A stretch of 64,000 nt of DNA, taken from the NCBI GenBank assembly GCA_003216465.1, contig QCIU01000004.1:1-64000 (forward strand). Reading direction: 5' to 3'. The translations under genes and the position numbers were made by a program. The notes beneath the pieces are model-generated. The model ran no database searches and had not been told where the DNA came from. It saw only the letters and a program-made list of their open reading frames with translations. Below, one piece after another: positions 25,801 through 35,516 of the stretch. This DNA is from Prochlorococcus sp. AG-402-N10 (GTDB taxonomy: Bacteria; Cyanobacteriota; Cyanobacteriia; PCC-6307; Cyanobiaceae). How positions within the stretch are numbered: position 1 is the first letter of the stretch; every line of letters begins with the position of its first letter.

Positions 25801-26532
25801 TTGGACAGAAAGGAAGACGAAAAAGAAGCATTTGATATCCCATTTGCCGAGAGAAAATTTTTAAAAGAAACTAATTCAAGATTTAACAAAATAATATTAC
25901 TCACTTTGCCAGTTTTACTAATAAGTTTTTATATTACTGGATTTAGATTGACTAGAAATTTAAAACTAAGTCGCGTGAGAAATATCAATTTTCAAAATAG
26001 TAATAATCACGATCACAGTATCTTGGGACATCTTCCCTACAATGAAATCTCCAAAGAAAAATTGGTTTTTATCGAACCTAATATTCATGTTCATATCGAT
26101 ATGAGTGAATCTCTTCTTAAAATGAGGGAAGATGCAAAAAAAGATGGAATAGGTTTGATTTTCTTAAGTGGATATAGATCAATAAATTTACAGAGAAATA
26201 TTTTTTTCTCTTTGAAATCCATCAGAAATCAAATTGCCGCAGAGAGGGCTAGGGTATCAGCACCTCCTGGATATTCTGAACATAGTACTGGATTCGCTAT
26301 TGATATTGGAGATGCTAATAATAGAGAAACAGACTTTGAAATTGAATTTGAGAATACCGAAACTTTTAAATGGTTGAAAAAGAATGCAGCTAAGTATCAC
26401 TTTAAATTATCTTTCAACAGAGATAATAAAAATGTTGATTATGAACCTTGGCATTGGAGATATGAAGGTTCAATTGAAGCACTTGAAGTTTTTGAAGAAT
26501 CAAATAGAAAATTGATAAATGCTAATAATTAA
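25801..26532 (+). CDS. D-alanyl-D-alanine carboxypeptidase, VanY family (M15B)
   Basis: A 243-aa membrane-anchored peptidase. One N-terminal transmembrane helix (about residues 33-49, LLTLPVLLISFYITGF) is followed by the M15 catalytic domain: SGYRSINLQ, the zinc motif SEHSTGFAIDIGD and the C-terminal EPWHWRYEG. It would trim the terminal D-Ala of peptidoglycan pentapeptides in the periplasm. TTG start. It lies between chlP (divergent) and typA (same strand, 113 bp gap). Confidence 0.9.
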   Translation: MDRKEDEKEAFDIPFAERKFLKETNSRFNKIILLTLPVLLISFYITGFRLTRNLKLSRVRNINFQNSNNHDHSILGHLPYNEISKEKLVFIEPNIHVHIDMSESLLKMREDAKKDGIGLIFLSGYRSINLQRNIFFSLKSIRNQIAAERARVSAPPGYSEHSTGFAIDIGDANNRETDFEIEFENTETFKWLKKNAAKYHFKLSFNRDNKNVDYEPWHWRYEGSIEALEVFEESNRKLINANN

Positions 26533-26645
26533 AATAACTAATGATAATTTTGTATATGATTTTCAAAGTCTTAAAGGTATTTCCTTCAGAATAAGCGTTC
26601 TTTGAGCTAGCCTTAATATAATTAACTATGGTTTGTTAGTTTTAG

Positions 26646-28448
26646 ATGCCTACTCCAATTAAAGAAATAAGAAATGTAGCAATCATAGCTCATGTAGATC
26701 ATGGTAAAACAACTCTTGTTGATGCATTGCTATCTCAATCTGGAATATTTAGAGATAACGAAGTAGTTCCAACTTGCGTAATGGATTCTAATGACCTTGA
26801 AAGAGAAAGAGGTATAACGATCCTTTCAAAAAATACAGCTGTAAATTACAAAAATACAAGAATTAATATTATTGATACACCCGGACATGCAGACTTTGGG
26901 GGAGAAGTTGAAAGGGTTTTAGGTATGGTTGACGGTTGTTTATTGATTGTTGATGCTAACGAGGGGCCTATGCCTCAAACAAGATTTGTTTTAAAAAAAG
27001 CATTAGAAAAAGGTCTTAGGCCTATAGTATTTGTAAATAAAATTGATAGGCCTCGAGTCGTACCAGAAATTGCTGTTGATAAAGTTCTTGATTTATTTCT
27101 TGAGTTAGGCGCTGATGATGATCAATGCGATTTTCCTTATTTGTTTGGAAGTGGATTATCTGGTTTTGCAAAGGAAGAAATGGAAACAAATAGTGATAAC
27201 ATGATGCCTCTTTTTGAAGCTATTATTAGACATGTTCCTCCTCCTGTTGGGGACTTAAATAAACCATTACAGCTTCAAATTACAACTTTGGATTATTCTG
27301 ATTTCTTAGGAAGAATTGTGATTGGAAAGATTCATAATGGAACTATAAAAAATGGTCAACAAGCAAGTTTAATTAAAGAAAGCGGAAAAACTATTAAAGG
27401 TAAAGTAAGCAAACTTCTAGGCTTTGAGGGATTACAAAGGATTGACATTGACGAAGCCTTTGCTGGAGATATTGTTGCTGTATCAGGTTTCGATGATGTG
27501 AATATTGGCGAAACTATCGCTTGTACTGATTCTCCTCATCCACTTCCGTTAATTAAAGTAGATGAACCTACTTTGAATATGACTTTTGTTGTAAATGATT
27601 CTCCATTCGCGGGCAAAGAGGGAAAATTTGTTACTAGTAGGCAATTAAAAAATAGGTTGGAGAGGGAACTATTAACCAATGTTGCTCTAAGAGTTGAAGA
27701 GACTGATTCTCCAGATAGATTTTCAGTCTCTGGTAGAGGCGAACTTCATTTAGGAATTCTTATAGAAACAATGAGAAGGGAAGGTTTTGAATTTCAAATT
27801 TCGCAACCTCAAGTTATTTTCAGGGAAATAGAGGATGTTAAATGTGAACCTATAGAAACATTGGTTTTAGATGTACCAGAAGCAGCCGTAGGCTCTTGTA
27901 TTGAAAAACTAGGTTCTAGAAAGGCTGAGATGAAAAATATGCAAACAAGCTCGGATGGAAGAACACAATTAGAATTTCTTGTACCATCAAGAGGTCTTAT
28001 AGGATTTCGTGGCGAATTCGTTCGAATAACAAGGGGTGAAGGAATAATGAGCCACTCTTTTTATGAATATAAACCTAAAGCAGGAGATTTCGAAACTAGG
28101 AGAAACGGAGTACTTATTTCTTTTGAAGAGGGTGTCGCTACATTTTACGCTTTAAAAAATGCCGAAGATAGAGGTGTATATTTTATTAAACCTGGAGTAA
28201 AGGTTTATAAAGGTATGATTATTGGCGAGAATAATAGATCACAAGATTTAGAGTTAAACATCTGCAAAACTAAGCAGTTGACTAATATGAGATCTGCGGG
28301 TGCAGAAGAATTAGATACTTTACAATCTCCAGTAGAAATTACTCTTGAAAGAGCACTTGAATACATAGGCCCTGATGAGATGTTAGAAGTAACACCTGAT
28401 TCTATAAGAATGAGAAAATTAAATAAGAAGAAAGTTATAAAAAAATAA
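26646..28448 (+). CDS. typA: Ribosome-associated GTPase TypA/BipA
   Basis: A 600-aa translational GTPase: G1 [10 protein letters not shown]2 around RERGITI, G3 [12 protein letters not shown]4 NKID, then domain II, domain III, and the TypA-specific C-terminal domain ([43 protein letters not shown]). BipA assists 50S subunit assembly and stress adaptation. Start [20 protein letters not shown] is conventional. Followed closely by the DUF309 gene (six bases), so probably first gene of an operon reaching lptB. Confidence 0.96.
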   Translation: MPTPIKEIRNVAIIAHVDHGKTTLVDALLSQSGIFRDNEVVPTCVMDSNDLERERGITILSKNTAVNYKNTRINIIDTPGHADFGGEVERVLGMVDGCLLIVDANEGPMPQTRFVLKKALEKGLRPIVFVNKIDRPRVVPEIAVDKVLDLFLELGADDDQCDFPYLFGSGLSGFAKEEMETNSDNMMPLFEAIIRHVPPPVGDLNKPLQLQITTLDYSDFLGRIVIGKIHNGTIKNGQQASLIKESGKTIKGKVSKLLGFEGLQRIDIDEAFAGDIVAVSGFDDVNIGETIACTDSPHPLPLIKVDEPTLNMTFVVNDSPFAGKEGKFVTSRQLKNRLERELLTNVALRVEETDSPDRFSVSGRGELHLGILIETMRREGFEFQISQPQVIFREIEDVKCEPIETLVLDVPEAAVGSCIEKLGSRKAEMKNMQTSSDGRTQLEFLVPSRGLIGFRGEFVRITRGEGIMSHSFYEYKPKAGDFETRRNGVLISFEEGVATFYALKNAEDRGVYFIKPGVKVYKGMIIGENNRSQDLELNICKTKQLTNMRSAGAEELDTLQSPVEITLERALEYIGPDEMLEVTPDSIRMRKLNKKKVIKK

Positions 28449-28454
28449 AATATT

Positions 28455-28832
28455 ATGAGCCAGATAGATAAAAATACTTTTGAAGAAACTTTTTTAACTG
28501 CTTTAAGTCTCTTTAATAATCAAAAATGGTATGAAGCTCATGATGCTTTTGAAGACATATGGAATACTCTTGATGGAGATGAAAGACAAATTATTCAAGG
28601 AATACTTCAAGTATCAGTCTCGCAATTTCATTTAAGTAAAGGCAACCTCAATGGGGCAACTATCCTTCTTGGGGAAGGTTTAGGCAGAATAAAAGATAGA
28701 ATTAATATAGATTTAGGAATCGATCTATATTCCTTTTGTAAAGGTCTTGAGCAATTATTAAAAAAGCTTCAATATAGAGAGGAATTAAATGAAAACGACA
28801 TACCTTTTTTAGTTCGTCTTGAATTAACATGA
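28455..28832 (+). CDS. DUF309 family protein
   Basis: A 125-aa helical protein with the DUF309 signature: LFNNQKWYEAHDAFEDIWNTL, followed by IQGILQVSVSQFHLSKGNLNGATILLGEG. The WYEAHDxFExxW motif has conserved His, Glu and Trp residues that could bind a ligand or metal, but no function is established to my knowledge. Located six bases after typA. Its TGA overlaps the ATG of the next ORF (ATGA), implying translational coupling. Confidence 0.85.
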   Translation: MSQIDKNTFEETFLTALSLFNNQKWYEAHDAFEDIWNTLDGDERQIIQGILQVSVSQFHLSKGNLNGATILLGEGLGRIKDRINIDLGIDLYSFCKGLEQLLKKLQYREELNENDIPFLVRLELT

Positions 28833-28981
28833 AATCATTATTTTTTAAAAAAAAATATTTGTTTTTGCTTTTAGGTCTAACTAATATTTCAAAATTGAAA
28901 GCTGCTGATTCATCTTTTGGCAGCATTCTGGGTGAAAGTAAAAAAGAAAATAAGATAGTTAATCAGTCCATAGAAAGATGA
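28829..28981 (+). CDS. 50-aa secreted mini-ORF between DUF309 and lptB
   Basis: Not in the ORF track. ATG at 28829 overlaps the DUF309 stop, and its own TGA (28979-28981) overlaps the lptB ATG (28978-28980), so ribosomes could pass through all three genes. The product starts MKSLFFKKKYLFLLLGLTNISKLKAAD, a plausible signal peptide with cleavage after KAA, leaving about 25 polar residues. In many bacteria the gene before lptB is lptA or lptC; this one is far too short for an OstA domain, so it might be a reduced remnant. That is inference. Confidence 0.55.
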   Translation: MKSLFFKKKYLFLLLGLTNISKLKAADSSFGSILGESKKENKIVNQSIER

Positions 28982-29706
28982 ATTTTAAAATAAATAACGT
29001 ATCTCTATCCATTCAAGGAAAATCTATAGTTAGAGATGTATCAATAACTATTACTCCTGGTGAAATCGTTGGTTTAATGGGACCTAATGGAGCTGGTAAA
29101 ACCTCTACTTTTAATCTTGCTGTAGGTAATTTAAAACCTGATAAAGGTGATATTCTATTGAATGACAAGTCTATAAAAAACCTGCCTTTGCCTGTAAGAG
29201 CAAAACTTGGAGTGGGATATCTAACTCAAGAAGCAAGTGTCTTTAGAAATCTTACAGTTAAAGAAAATATTGATTTAGCATTACAAAATTCTTTTTCAAG
29301 TAGTGCAATAGTAAGAAATAAAAGAGAAAAAATAATTAACGAATTTAATCTTAATAAGTTTGTAGATAACTATGGCTATCAACTTTCAGGTGGAGAGAGA
29401 AGAAGGTGTGAAATAGCTAGAGCTCTTTCTGTAGGTAGAAACGGTCCTAATTACTTACTTTTGGATGAACCCTTTGCGGGAATCGATCCATTAGCTGTTA
29501 ACGATTTGAAGAAACTTATTATTAAATTAAGTAAGAATGGGATGGGGATTCTCATAACTGACCATAATGTAAGAGAAACTTTATTAATAACTAATAAGTC
29601 ATATGTATTAAGTGAAGGGAGTATTTTAGCTTATGGATCATCAACTGAACTAGCAAATAACGCAATAGTGAAAAAGTTTTATCTTGGGGATGATTTTCAA
29701 CTTTAA
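28978..29706 (+). CDS. lptB: LptB-type ABC transporter ATPase
   Basis: A 242-aa ABC ATPase with Walker A GPNGAGKT, Q-loop YLTQEASVF, signature LSGGERRRCEIARALS, Walker B YLLLDEPFAGIDP and ITDHNVRETL, the last being distinctive of LptB. LptB drives lipopolysaccharide extraction with LptF/LptG, which are not in this window. Start overlaps the mini-ORF upstream. An lpxD gene elsewhere in the window supports lipid A synthesis in this organism. Confidence 0.88.
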   Translation: MNFKINNVSLSIQGKSIVRDVSITITPGEIVGLMGPNGAGKTSTFNLAVGNLKPDKGDILLNDKSIKNLPLPVRAKLGVGYLTQEASVFRNLTVKENIDLALQNSFSSSAIVRNKREKIINEFNLNKFVDNYGYQLSGGERRRCEIARALSVGRNGPNYLLLDEPFAGIDPLAVNDLKKLIIKLSKNGMGILITDHNVRETLLITNKSYVLSEGSILAYGSSTELANNAIVKKFYLGDDFQL

Positions 29707-29760
29707 AAAATTTTATTTTGTTACCTTATAATTATAGGCATTATCTATTATTAAATTTTC

Positions 29761-30708
29761 TTGATGATATCAGAGGTTGCTATAAAAAATTTGCTTTATG
29801 ATCCTGTAAATACTATTGGCATTCTAATATTTTTTTTATTATTAATTAATTTACCTATTTCTTTAATCGCTCTATTTAATAAAAAATCATCCTCATATGT
29901 GAAGTTTATTACTATCACAATTAATATTTTTATAGCATTGCAACTTACCTTGAGATGGATTGTCTCTGGTCATTTCCCCATAAGCAACTTATATGAATCG
30001 CTTTATTTCCTTGTGTGGGGTATTTCTCTAGGTCAGTTATTAGTTGAGAAAGAATTTCAAACCCCAATAATTCCCGCGATAGCTATTCCTATTGAACTTT
30101 TGACTGTCGCTTTTGCCTGCTTTGTCCTGCCAGAGGATTTGAGGCTGTCATCTAATCTGGTCCCAGCATTAAGATCAAGTTGGTTAATTATGCATGTAAG
30201 CGTGGTTATGCTAAGTTACGCGGCTCTTATAATTGGTTCCTTACTATCGGCATCTGTCTTGTTTATTGATAATCGTCAACCACTTCAAATCAGGAGTAGC
30301 TCTACAGGTATTGGAGGTTTCAAAATATCAAATACTTTAACAATTAATAGTATTATGGAGCCTATAAAATTTTCTCATTCTGAAGAATTAGATACTCTCA
30401 GTTATCGATCTATATTAGTTGGTTTTGTTCTTCTTACCCTTGGTTTAATCACTGGTGCTATTTGGGCTAATGAGGCTTGGGGAACCTGGTGGAGTTGGGA
30501 TCCTAAAGAAACCTGGGCTTTCATTTCATGGCTATTTTATGCTGCTTATCTACATATGAGAATTAGCAAGGGTTGGCAAGGGAGAAGACCAGCTTTACTT
30601 GCTACTACAGGTTTTTTTGTAATCTTAATATGTTATTTAGGTGTTAATTTTTTAGGTATAGGTTTACATAGCTATGGATGGATATTTGGTATTTTAAACT
30701 TAGTTTGA
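29761..30708 (+). CDS. ccsA: Cytochrome c biogenesis protein CcsA (system II)
   Basis: A 315-aa multi-span membrane protein with the heme-handling motif WGTWWSWDPKETWAF (about residues 238-252) flanked by membrane helices, and conserved histidines (GHFPISNLYESL region, MHVSVVMLSYAAL, GLHSYGW). With CcsB it transports heme and attaches it to c-type apocytochromes such as cytochrome f and c6 on the lumen side. About eight membrane helices. Convergent with rpe, with only 12 bp between stops. Confidence 0.94.
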   Translation: MMISEVAIKNLLYDPVNTIGILIFFLLLINLPISLIALFNKKSSSYVKFITITINIFIALQLTLRWIVSGHFPISNLYESLYFLVWGISLGQLLVEKEFQTPIIPAIAIPIELLTVAFACFVLPEDLRLSSNLVPALRSSWLIMHVSVVMLSYAALIIGSLLSASVLFIDNRQPLQIRSSSTGIGGFKISNTLTINSIMEPIKFSHSEELDTLSYRSILVGFVLLTLGLITGAIWANEAWGTWWSWDPKETWAFISWLFYAAYLHMRISKGWQGRRPALLATTGFFVILICYLGVNFLGIGLHSYGWIFGILNLV

Positions 30709-30720
30709 GTTGATATTTTA

Positions 30721-31476
30721 TTATGGCTCTGAGATTATCTTTCCTTCTTGTGCATCATTGGCAACTGTTCTTAATTCATCACAACCTTCTTTTAATGTTG
30801 GATAAGCAAACATCCCGCTTCCTGCGATAAAACAGTTCGCACCTGCCTCCGCACATTGCGAAATTGTCCAATTCGCTTTGATCCCACCATCGACTTCAAT
30901 ATCTACATTTAGATTCTTTTCAATAACAAATTGTCTAATCTTTCTAATTTTATTTAGCATTGTAGGAATATAAGCTTGCCCCCCAAAGCCTGGGTTTACT
31001 GTCATAACTAAGACATGATCAACCATATCCATAATGTTTTCAATCATTTCAAATGGTGTATGAGGGTTTAGTGCTACCGAGGGTGAACCACCAAGATCCC
31101 TTATCCTTCCAAGTACCCTGTGAAGGTGAACATTAGCTTCAGCATGGGCTATAACAACCCCAGGCTCTCCATTGGAACCTTTTGTGGCTTTGACATATTC
31201 CTCAAGCATTGTTTCACAATTATATTGGCTCACCATTAATTGAGTCTCAAAAGGCACATTACAATATTTTCTACATGCGGCAATCATTTCAGGACCAAAA
31301 GTAAGATTTGGGACAAAGTTTCCATCCATCACATCAAATTGAATTCGATCAACACCTGCCTCTTCAAGATCTTTTACGCATGCCCCCATATTTGCCCAGT
31401 CTGCTGGTAATACTGAAGGAATTATTTGAATTGGTCGATTAACACTAACTGGATTTTTAGAATAAGATTCGGGCAT
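30721..31476 (-). CDS. rpe: Ribulose-phosphate 3-epimerase
   Basis: A 251-aa (beta/alpha)8 barrel enzyme interconverting ribulose 5-phosphate and xylulose 5-phosphate for the Calvin and pentose phosphate cycles. The signatures are DRIQFDVMDGNFVPNLTFGP, VLVMTVNPGFGGQ and EVDGGI, containing the metal-binding His/Asp and phosphate-binding glycines. An N-terminal extension of about 15 residues precedes IQIIPSVLPADWANM. It is divergent from glpX, its partner in the regenerative part of the Calvin cycle. Confidence 0.96.
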   Translation of the reverse strand: MPESYSKNPVSVNRPIQIIPSVLPADWANMGACVKDLEEAGVDRIQFDVMDGNFVPNLTFGPEMIAACRKYCNVPFETQLMVSQYNCETMLEEYVKATKGSNGEPGVVIAHAEANVHLHRVLGRIRDLGGSPSVALNPHTPFEMIENIMDMVDHVLVMTVNPGFGGQAYIPTMLNKIRKIRQFVIEKNLNVDIEVDGGIKANWTISQCAEAGANCFIAGSGMFAYPTLKEGCDELRTVANDAQEGKIISEP

Positions 31477-31593
31477 TTAATTTTTAAAATATTTAATAAA
31501 GATACTATATTTGGTTGTTTATTCCTAATTTCAAGTCACGGCCTGATAAAGTAACACCTGCAAAGAGTTAAAAAAAGCTAATTAGCAAAATAA

Positions 31594-31623
31594 TTCTCAT
31601 AAAAAAGGCATTTTTTATGAGAA
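31594..31623. repeat. Perfect 13-bp inverted repeat upstream of glpX
   Basis: TTCTCATAAAAAA and TTTTTTATGAGAA flank the tetraloop GGCA, in the 187-bp gap between the divergent rpe and glpX genes, 40 bases before the glpX GTG. It could be an RNA hairpin in the glpX leader or an operator. The A/T tracts give it terminator-like form on both strands, but nothing obvious ends here. The rest of the gap shows a short AGCTAATTAGC palindrome (31577-31585 region) and no gene. Confidence 0.6.
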
Positions 31624-31663
31624 CATAATTTAAACCTCTTAGAAATCTTTTAAAAATTTAATT

Positions 31664-32665
31664 GTGAATCAAACTTTAATTCAAGAAATTCTCGAAGTAG
31701 TCGAGCAAGCTGCAATCGCATCTGCAAAACTTACTGGTTTAGGCCAGAAAGATGAAGCAGACGCTGCTGCTGTTGAAGCAATGAGATTGCGAATGGGCAA
31801 AATTGAAATGAAAGGTAAAATTGTGATAGGTGAAGGTGAACGTGACGAAGCACCAATGTTGTATATCGGAGAAGAGGTTGGAAGTGGTAATGGTCCAGGA
31901 GTTGACTTTGCTGTAGACCCATGTGAAGGTACTAATCTTTGTGCTAATAATCAGAGAGGATCTATGGCAGTATTAGCTGCTTCAGATACTGGAGGGCTTT
32001 TCAATGCGCCTGATTTTTATATGAATAAATTAGCTGCTCCTCCAGCTGCGAAAGGAAAGGTAGATATTAGGAACTCAGCAACTGAGAACTTAAAGATTCT
32101 AAGTAACTGCTTGGATTTAGCAATTGATGAACTAACAGTAGTTGTAATGGATAGGGCACGACATAAAGGTCTTATCAAGGAGATTCGAGAATGTGGAGCT
32201 AAAATTCAACCTATCTCTGATGGAGATGTTCAAGCTGCTATTGCATGCGGATTTGCAGGTACTGGTACTCATTGCTTAATGGGTATAGGAGCAGCTCCTG
32301 AAGGTGTAATATCTGCCGCTGCAATGAGAGCTTTGGGGGGGCATTTTCAAGGACAGTTAGTTTATGATCCTGCGATTGCACAGACTTCCGAGTGGGCAGA
32401 TTATACAAAAGAAGGAAATATACAACGTTTAAATGAGATGGGAATCACTGATATTGACAAAATCTATGAGGCAAATGAACTCGCTTCAGGAGAAAATGTA
32501 ATTTTTGCAGGTAGTGGAATTACTGATGGATTGTTATTTGATGGAGTCAAATTTGAGAAAGATTGTACCAGAACAAGTAGTCTTGTAATAAGTACATTAG
32601 ATAGTACTTGTAGATTCACAAATACAATACACATGAAAGATGGCGCTAAAAGCATCAGCCTTTAA
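31664..32665 (+). CDS. glpX: Fructose-1,6/sedoheptulose-1,7-bisphosphatase, class II (GlpX type)
   Basis: A 333-aa GlpX-type bisphosphatase. Metal-binding and substrate segments visible: [33 protein letters not shown] and [20 protein letters not shown]-like [18 protein letters not shown]. In cyanobacteria this enzyme carries both FBPase and SBPase activity and is essential to the Calvin cycle. GTG start. Divergent from rpe and followed 17 bases later by hemA on the same strand. Confidence 0.96.
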   Translation: MNQTLIQEILEVVEQAAIASAKLTGLGQKDEADAAAVEAMRLRMGKIEMKGKIVIGEGERDEAPMLYIGEEVGSGNGPGVDFAVDPCEGTNLCANNQRGSMAVLAASDTGGLFNAPDFYMNKLAAPPAAKGKVDIRNSATENLKILSNCLDLAIDELTVVVMDRARHKGLIKEIRECGAKIQPISDGDVQAAIACGFAGTGTHCLMGIGAAPEGVISAAAMRALGGHFQGQLVYDPAIAQTSEWADYTKEGNIQRLNEMGITDIDKIYEANELASGENVIFAGSGITDGLLFDGVKFEKDCTRTSSLVISTLDSTCRFTNTIHMKDGAKSISL

Positions 32666-32682
32666 TATTTCTATTTGATTTT

Positions 32683-33993
32683 ATGAATATTGTTGTCGTC
32701 GGACTGAGTCATCGCACGGCACCTGTCGAAGTGCGTGAGAAGTTAAGTATTCCTGATCAATCTATTTCTGATTCTCTAAAAACTCTTAGAGCCTATTCTG
32801 ATATTTTAGAAGTTTCTATTTTAAGTACTTGCAATAGGTTAGAAATATACGGTCTTGTAAAAGACAAAAATATTGGTATTTCATCTATCAAAGAATTTTT
32901 ATCAGATTATTCTAAAGTTAGTCTTGATAATCTAAATCCTCATCTATTTGATTTTAGGCAAGAAGAAGCTGTTTTACATTTAATGAAAGTATCTGCCGGA
33001 TTAGATAGCCTTGTTTTGGGGGAAGGACAAATCCTATCTCAAGTTAAAAAAATGATGCGATTAGGCCAGGAGAACCAATCTACTGGGCCAATTCTTAATA
33101 GGTTATTAAGTCAATCAGTTAGTGCTGGGAAGAAAGTTAGATCTGAAACAAACTTAGGTACTGGAGCTGTATCAATTAGTTCAGCAGCTGTAGAACTAGC
33201 TCAATTAAAAATTGGACAGGATCATGGTGTTGATGGGCTTGTAAGTTTGAAATCAGAAAAGGTTCTTGTCGTTGGCGCAGGACGGATGAGTAGACTTTTG
33301 ATTACTCATTTGAAATCTAAAGGTTGTAATAAACTTACTCTTTTGAATAGGAATATTGATAGAGCAGTTAATCTCGCAGGAGATTTTTCAGATATTGAAA
33401 TTAATTGTAAGAATTTAAATGAATTGGATGAAAACATATCATTGTCTTCTCTTGTTTTCACAAGCACTGCTTCTGAAAAACCTTTTATTGATTTAGCAAG
33501 AGTTGAAAATATAGGTTTAAAAAATAAACTTAAATTTATTGATATAGGTGTACCAAGAAATATTTCTAATGATGTTAAACATCATGCTTTCATTGAGTCT
33601 TTCGATGTAGACGACTTAGAGGAAGTTGTGACTAGAAATCAGGAGTTTAGGCAAAAAATAGCAAAAGAGGCTGAATCTCTGGTGAAAGAGGAAAAAATTA
33701 TTTTTTTGGAATGGTGGGCAAGTTTGGAAGCAGTTCCTGTTATCAACAAATTGAGATCTGATTTAGAGTTAATAAGAAAAGAAGAGTTGCAAAAGGCATT
33801 AAGTAGAATGGGACCTGATTTTTCTGCTCGAGAAAGAAAAGTTGTAGAGGCTTTAACAAAAGGAATTATTAATAAGATTCTTCATACCCCAGTAACAAAA
33901 TTAAGAAGTCCTCAGTCTAGGGAAGAAAGACAAGCATCATTAAAAATCGTGGAAAAATTGTTCTCATTGATAGATGATGATCAAATTAATTGA
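32683..33993 (+). CDS. hemA: Glutamyl-tRNA reductase
   Basis: A 436-aa enzyme reducing glutamyl-tRNA(Glu) to glutamate-1-semialdehyde, the committed step of heme, bilin and chlorophyll synthesis. The catalytic Cys50 lies in STCNRLEIYG; the N-terminal VGLSHRTAPVEVREKL and the NADPH domain (VLVVGAGRMSRLLITHL) are conserved, and the C-terminal dimerisation helix is intact. It follows glpX by 17 bp, coupling carbon metabolism and tetrapyrrole genes by position. Confidence 0.97.
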   Translation: MNIVVVGLSHRTAPVEVREKLSIPDQSISDSLKTLRAYSDILEVSILSTCNRLEIYGLVKDKNIGISSIKEFLSDYSKVSLDNLNPHLFDFRQEEAVLHLMKVSAGLDSLVLGEGQILSQVKKMMRLGQENQSTGPILNRLLSQSVSAGKKVRSETNLGTGAVSISSAAVELAQLKIGQDHGVDGLVSLKSEKVLVVGAGRMSRLLITHLKSKGCNKLTLLNRNIDRAVNLAGDFSDIEINCKNLNELDENISLSSLVFTSTASEKPFIDLARVENIGLKNKLKFIDIGVPRNISNDVKHHAFIESFDVDDLEEVVTRNQEFRQKIAKEAESLVKEEKIIFLEWWASLEAVPVINKLRSDLELIRKEELQKALSRMGPDFSARERKVVEALTKGIINKILHTPVTKLRSPQSREERQASLKIVEKLFSLIDDDQIN

Positions 33994-34122
33994 AAATTCT
34001 AAGTTTATATTAAGTTTTTCATTAGATTTTCCCGAATACCTTTGTAAAGTGGCCATTTCCATTTTTATATTTGCACATAATCAGTTAATTTTAATAATTG
34101 AGTATACCTCCATTAAATTGTA

Positions 34123-35418
34123 ATGAAGCGTGTGTTGGCAATCATCCTCGGAGGAGGAAAAGGTTCTAGGCTTTATCCCTTAACAAAAATGAGGGCTAAA
34201 CCTGCAGTACCTTTAGCAGGTAAATATCGATTGATTGATATCCCGATTAGTAATTGTATTAATTCTGGGATTAATAAAATGTACGTACTCACTCAGTTCA
34301 ATAGTGCTTCTCTCAACAGACACATCGGAAGAACTTATAATTTAAGTGCGCCTTTTGGTCAAGGATTTGTAGAAGTTCTAGCTGCTCAGCAGACTCCTGA
34401 TAGTCCAAAATGGTTTGAAGGTACTGCTGATGCAGTAAGAAAATATCAATGGTTATTTCAGGAATGGGATGTTGATGAATACCTAATATTGTCAGGTGAT
34501 CAGCTCTATAGAATGGATTACAGTTTATTCGTTCAGCATCATAGGGAAAATAATGCTGATTTAACTGTTGCGGCTTTGCCAGTTGATGAGGCTCAGGCTG
34601 AAGGTTTTGGCCTTATGAGAACAGATGAATTGGGTAATATCAAAGAATTTAGCGAAAAGCCTACTGGTGAGAAATTAAAGTCAATGGCTGTTGATACATC
34701 TAAATTCGGATTAACTAAGGAATCAGCATTAGAGAAACCATATCTTGCTTCGATGGGGATATACGTTTTTAGTAGAAAGACTCTCTTTGATTTATTAAAT
34801 AAGTTCCCTAATTATACAGATTTTGGTAAAGATATAATCCCTGAGGCGTTAGGAAGAGGAGATATATTAAAGAGTTATGTTTTTGATGATTACTGGGAAG
34901 ATATTGGAACTATTGGAGCCTTTTTTGAATCAAATTTAGCATTAACTCAACAACCAAAGCCACCATTTAGTTTTTATGATGAAAAATTTCCAATATATAC
35001 AAGGCCAAGATATCTTCCTCCATCAAAACTTGTAGATGCTCAAATTACTGACTCAATAGTTTGCGAAGGAACTATTTTGAAATCATGTAGTATTTTGCAT
35101 TGTGTTTTAGGAGTAAGAAGTAGAATTGAAAGTGATTCTGTTATTGAAGACACCTTGGTAATGGGGGCTGATTTTTTTGAGTCGGTTGAGGAGAGGATTG
35201 AATTAAGAAAAGGTGGTGGGACTCCTCTGGGAGTAGGCGAAGGCACAACAATCAAAAGAGCAATTCTTGATAAGAATGCAAGAATTGGAGATAATGTTGT
35301 GATAGTTAATAAGGATAGAATAGAAGAAGCAGACAAGCCAGAGCTGGGATTTTATATACGAAATGGAATCGTTGTTGTAGTTAAAAATGCAACTATTGCT
35401 AACGGAACAATTATTTGA
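34123..35418 (+). CDS. glgC: Glucose-1-phosphate adenylyltransferase
   Basis: A 431-aa ADP-glucose pyrophosphorylase: ATP site [37 protein letters not shown] region, [12 protein letters not shown], the glucose-1-phosphate site (FSEKP), and a C-terminal left-handed beta-helix. It makes ADP-glucose for glycogen and the glucosylglycerol-type osmolytes; activity is usually activated by 3-phosphoglycerate and inhibited by phosphate. It stands between hemA and gnd, so glycogen entry and the oxidative pentose phosphate pathway are neighbours. Confidence 0.97.
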   Translation: MKRVLAIILGGGKGSRLYPLTKMRAKPAVPLAGKYRLIDIPISNCINSGINKMYVLTQFNSASLNRHIGRTYNLSAPFGQGFVEVLAAQQTPDSPKWFEGTADAVRKYQWLFQEWDVDEYLILSGDQLYRMDYSLFVQHHRENNADLTVAALPVDEAQAEGFGLMRTDELGNIKEFSEKPTGEKLKSMAVDTSKFGLTKESALEKPYLASMGIYVFSRKTLFDLLNKFPNYTDFGKDIIPEALGRGDILKSYVFDDYWEDIGTIGAFFESNLALTQQPKPPFSFYDEKFPIYTRPRYLPPSKLVDAQITDSIVCEGTILKSCSILHCVLGVRSRIESDSVIEDTLVMGADFFESVEERIELRKGGGTPLGVGEGTTIKRAILDKNARIGDNVVIVNKDRIEEADKPELGFYIRNGIVVVVKNATIANGTII

Positions 35419-35516
35419 TTTAGTATTTCGATCATTTTTCGCTGACATAAGTGTTATTTTTTAAGCAATTTCCATAAGTTGCATGCAATATATATTTATC
35501 GCGTTTTTAATTTTTT

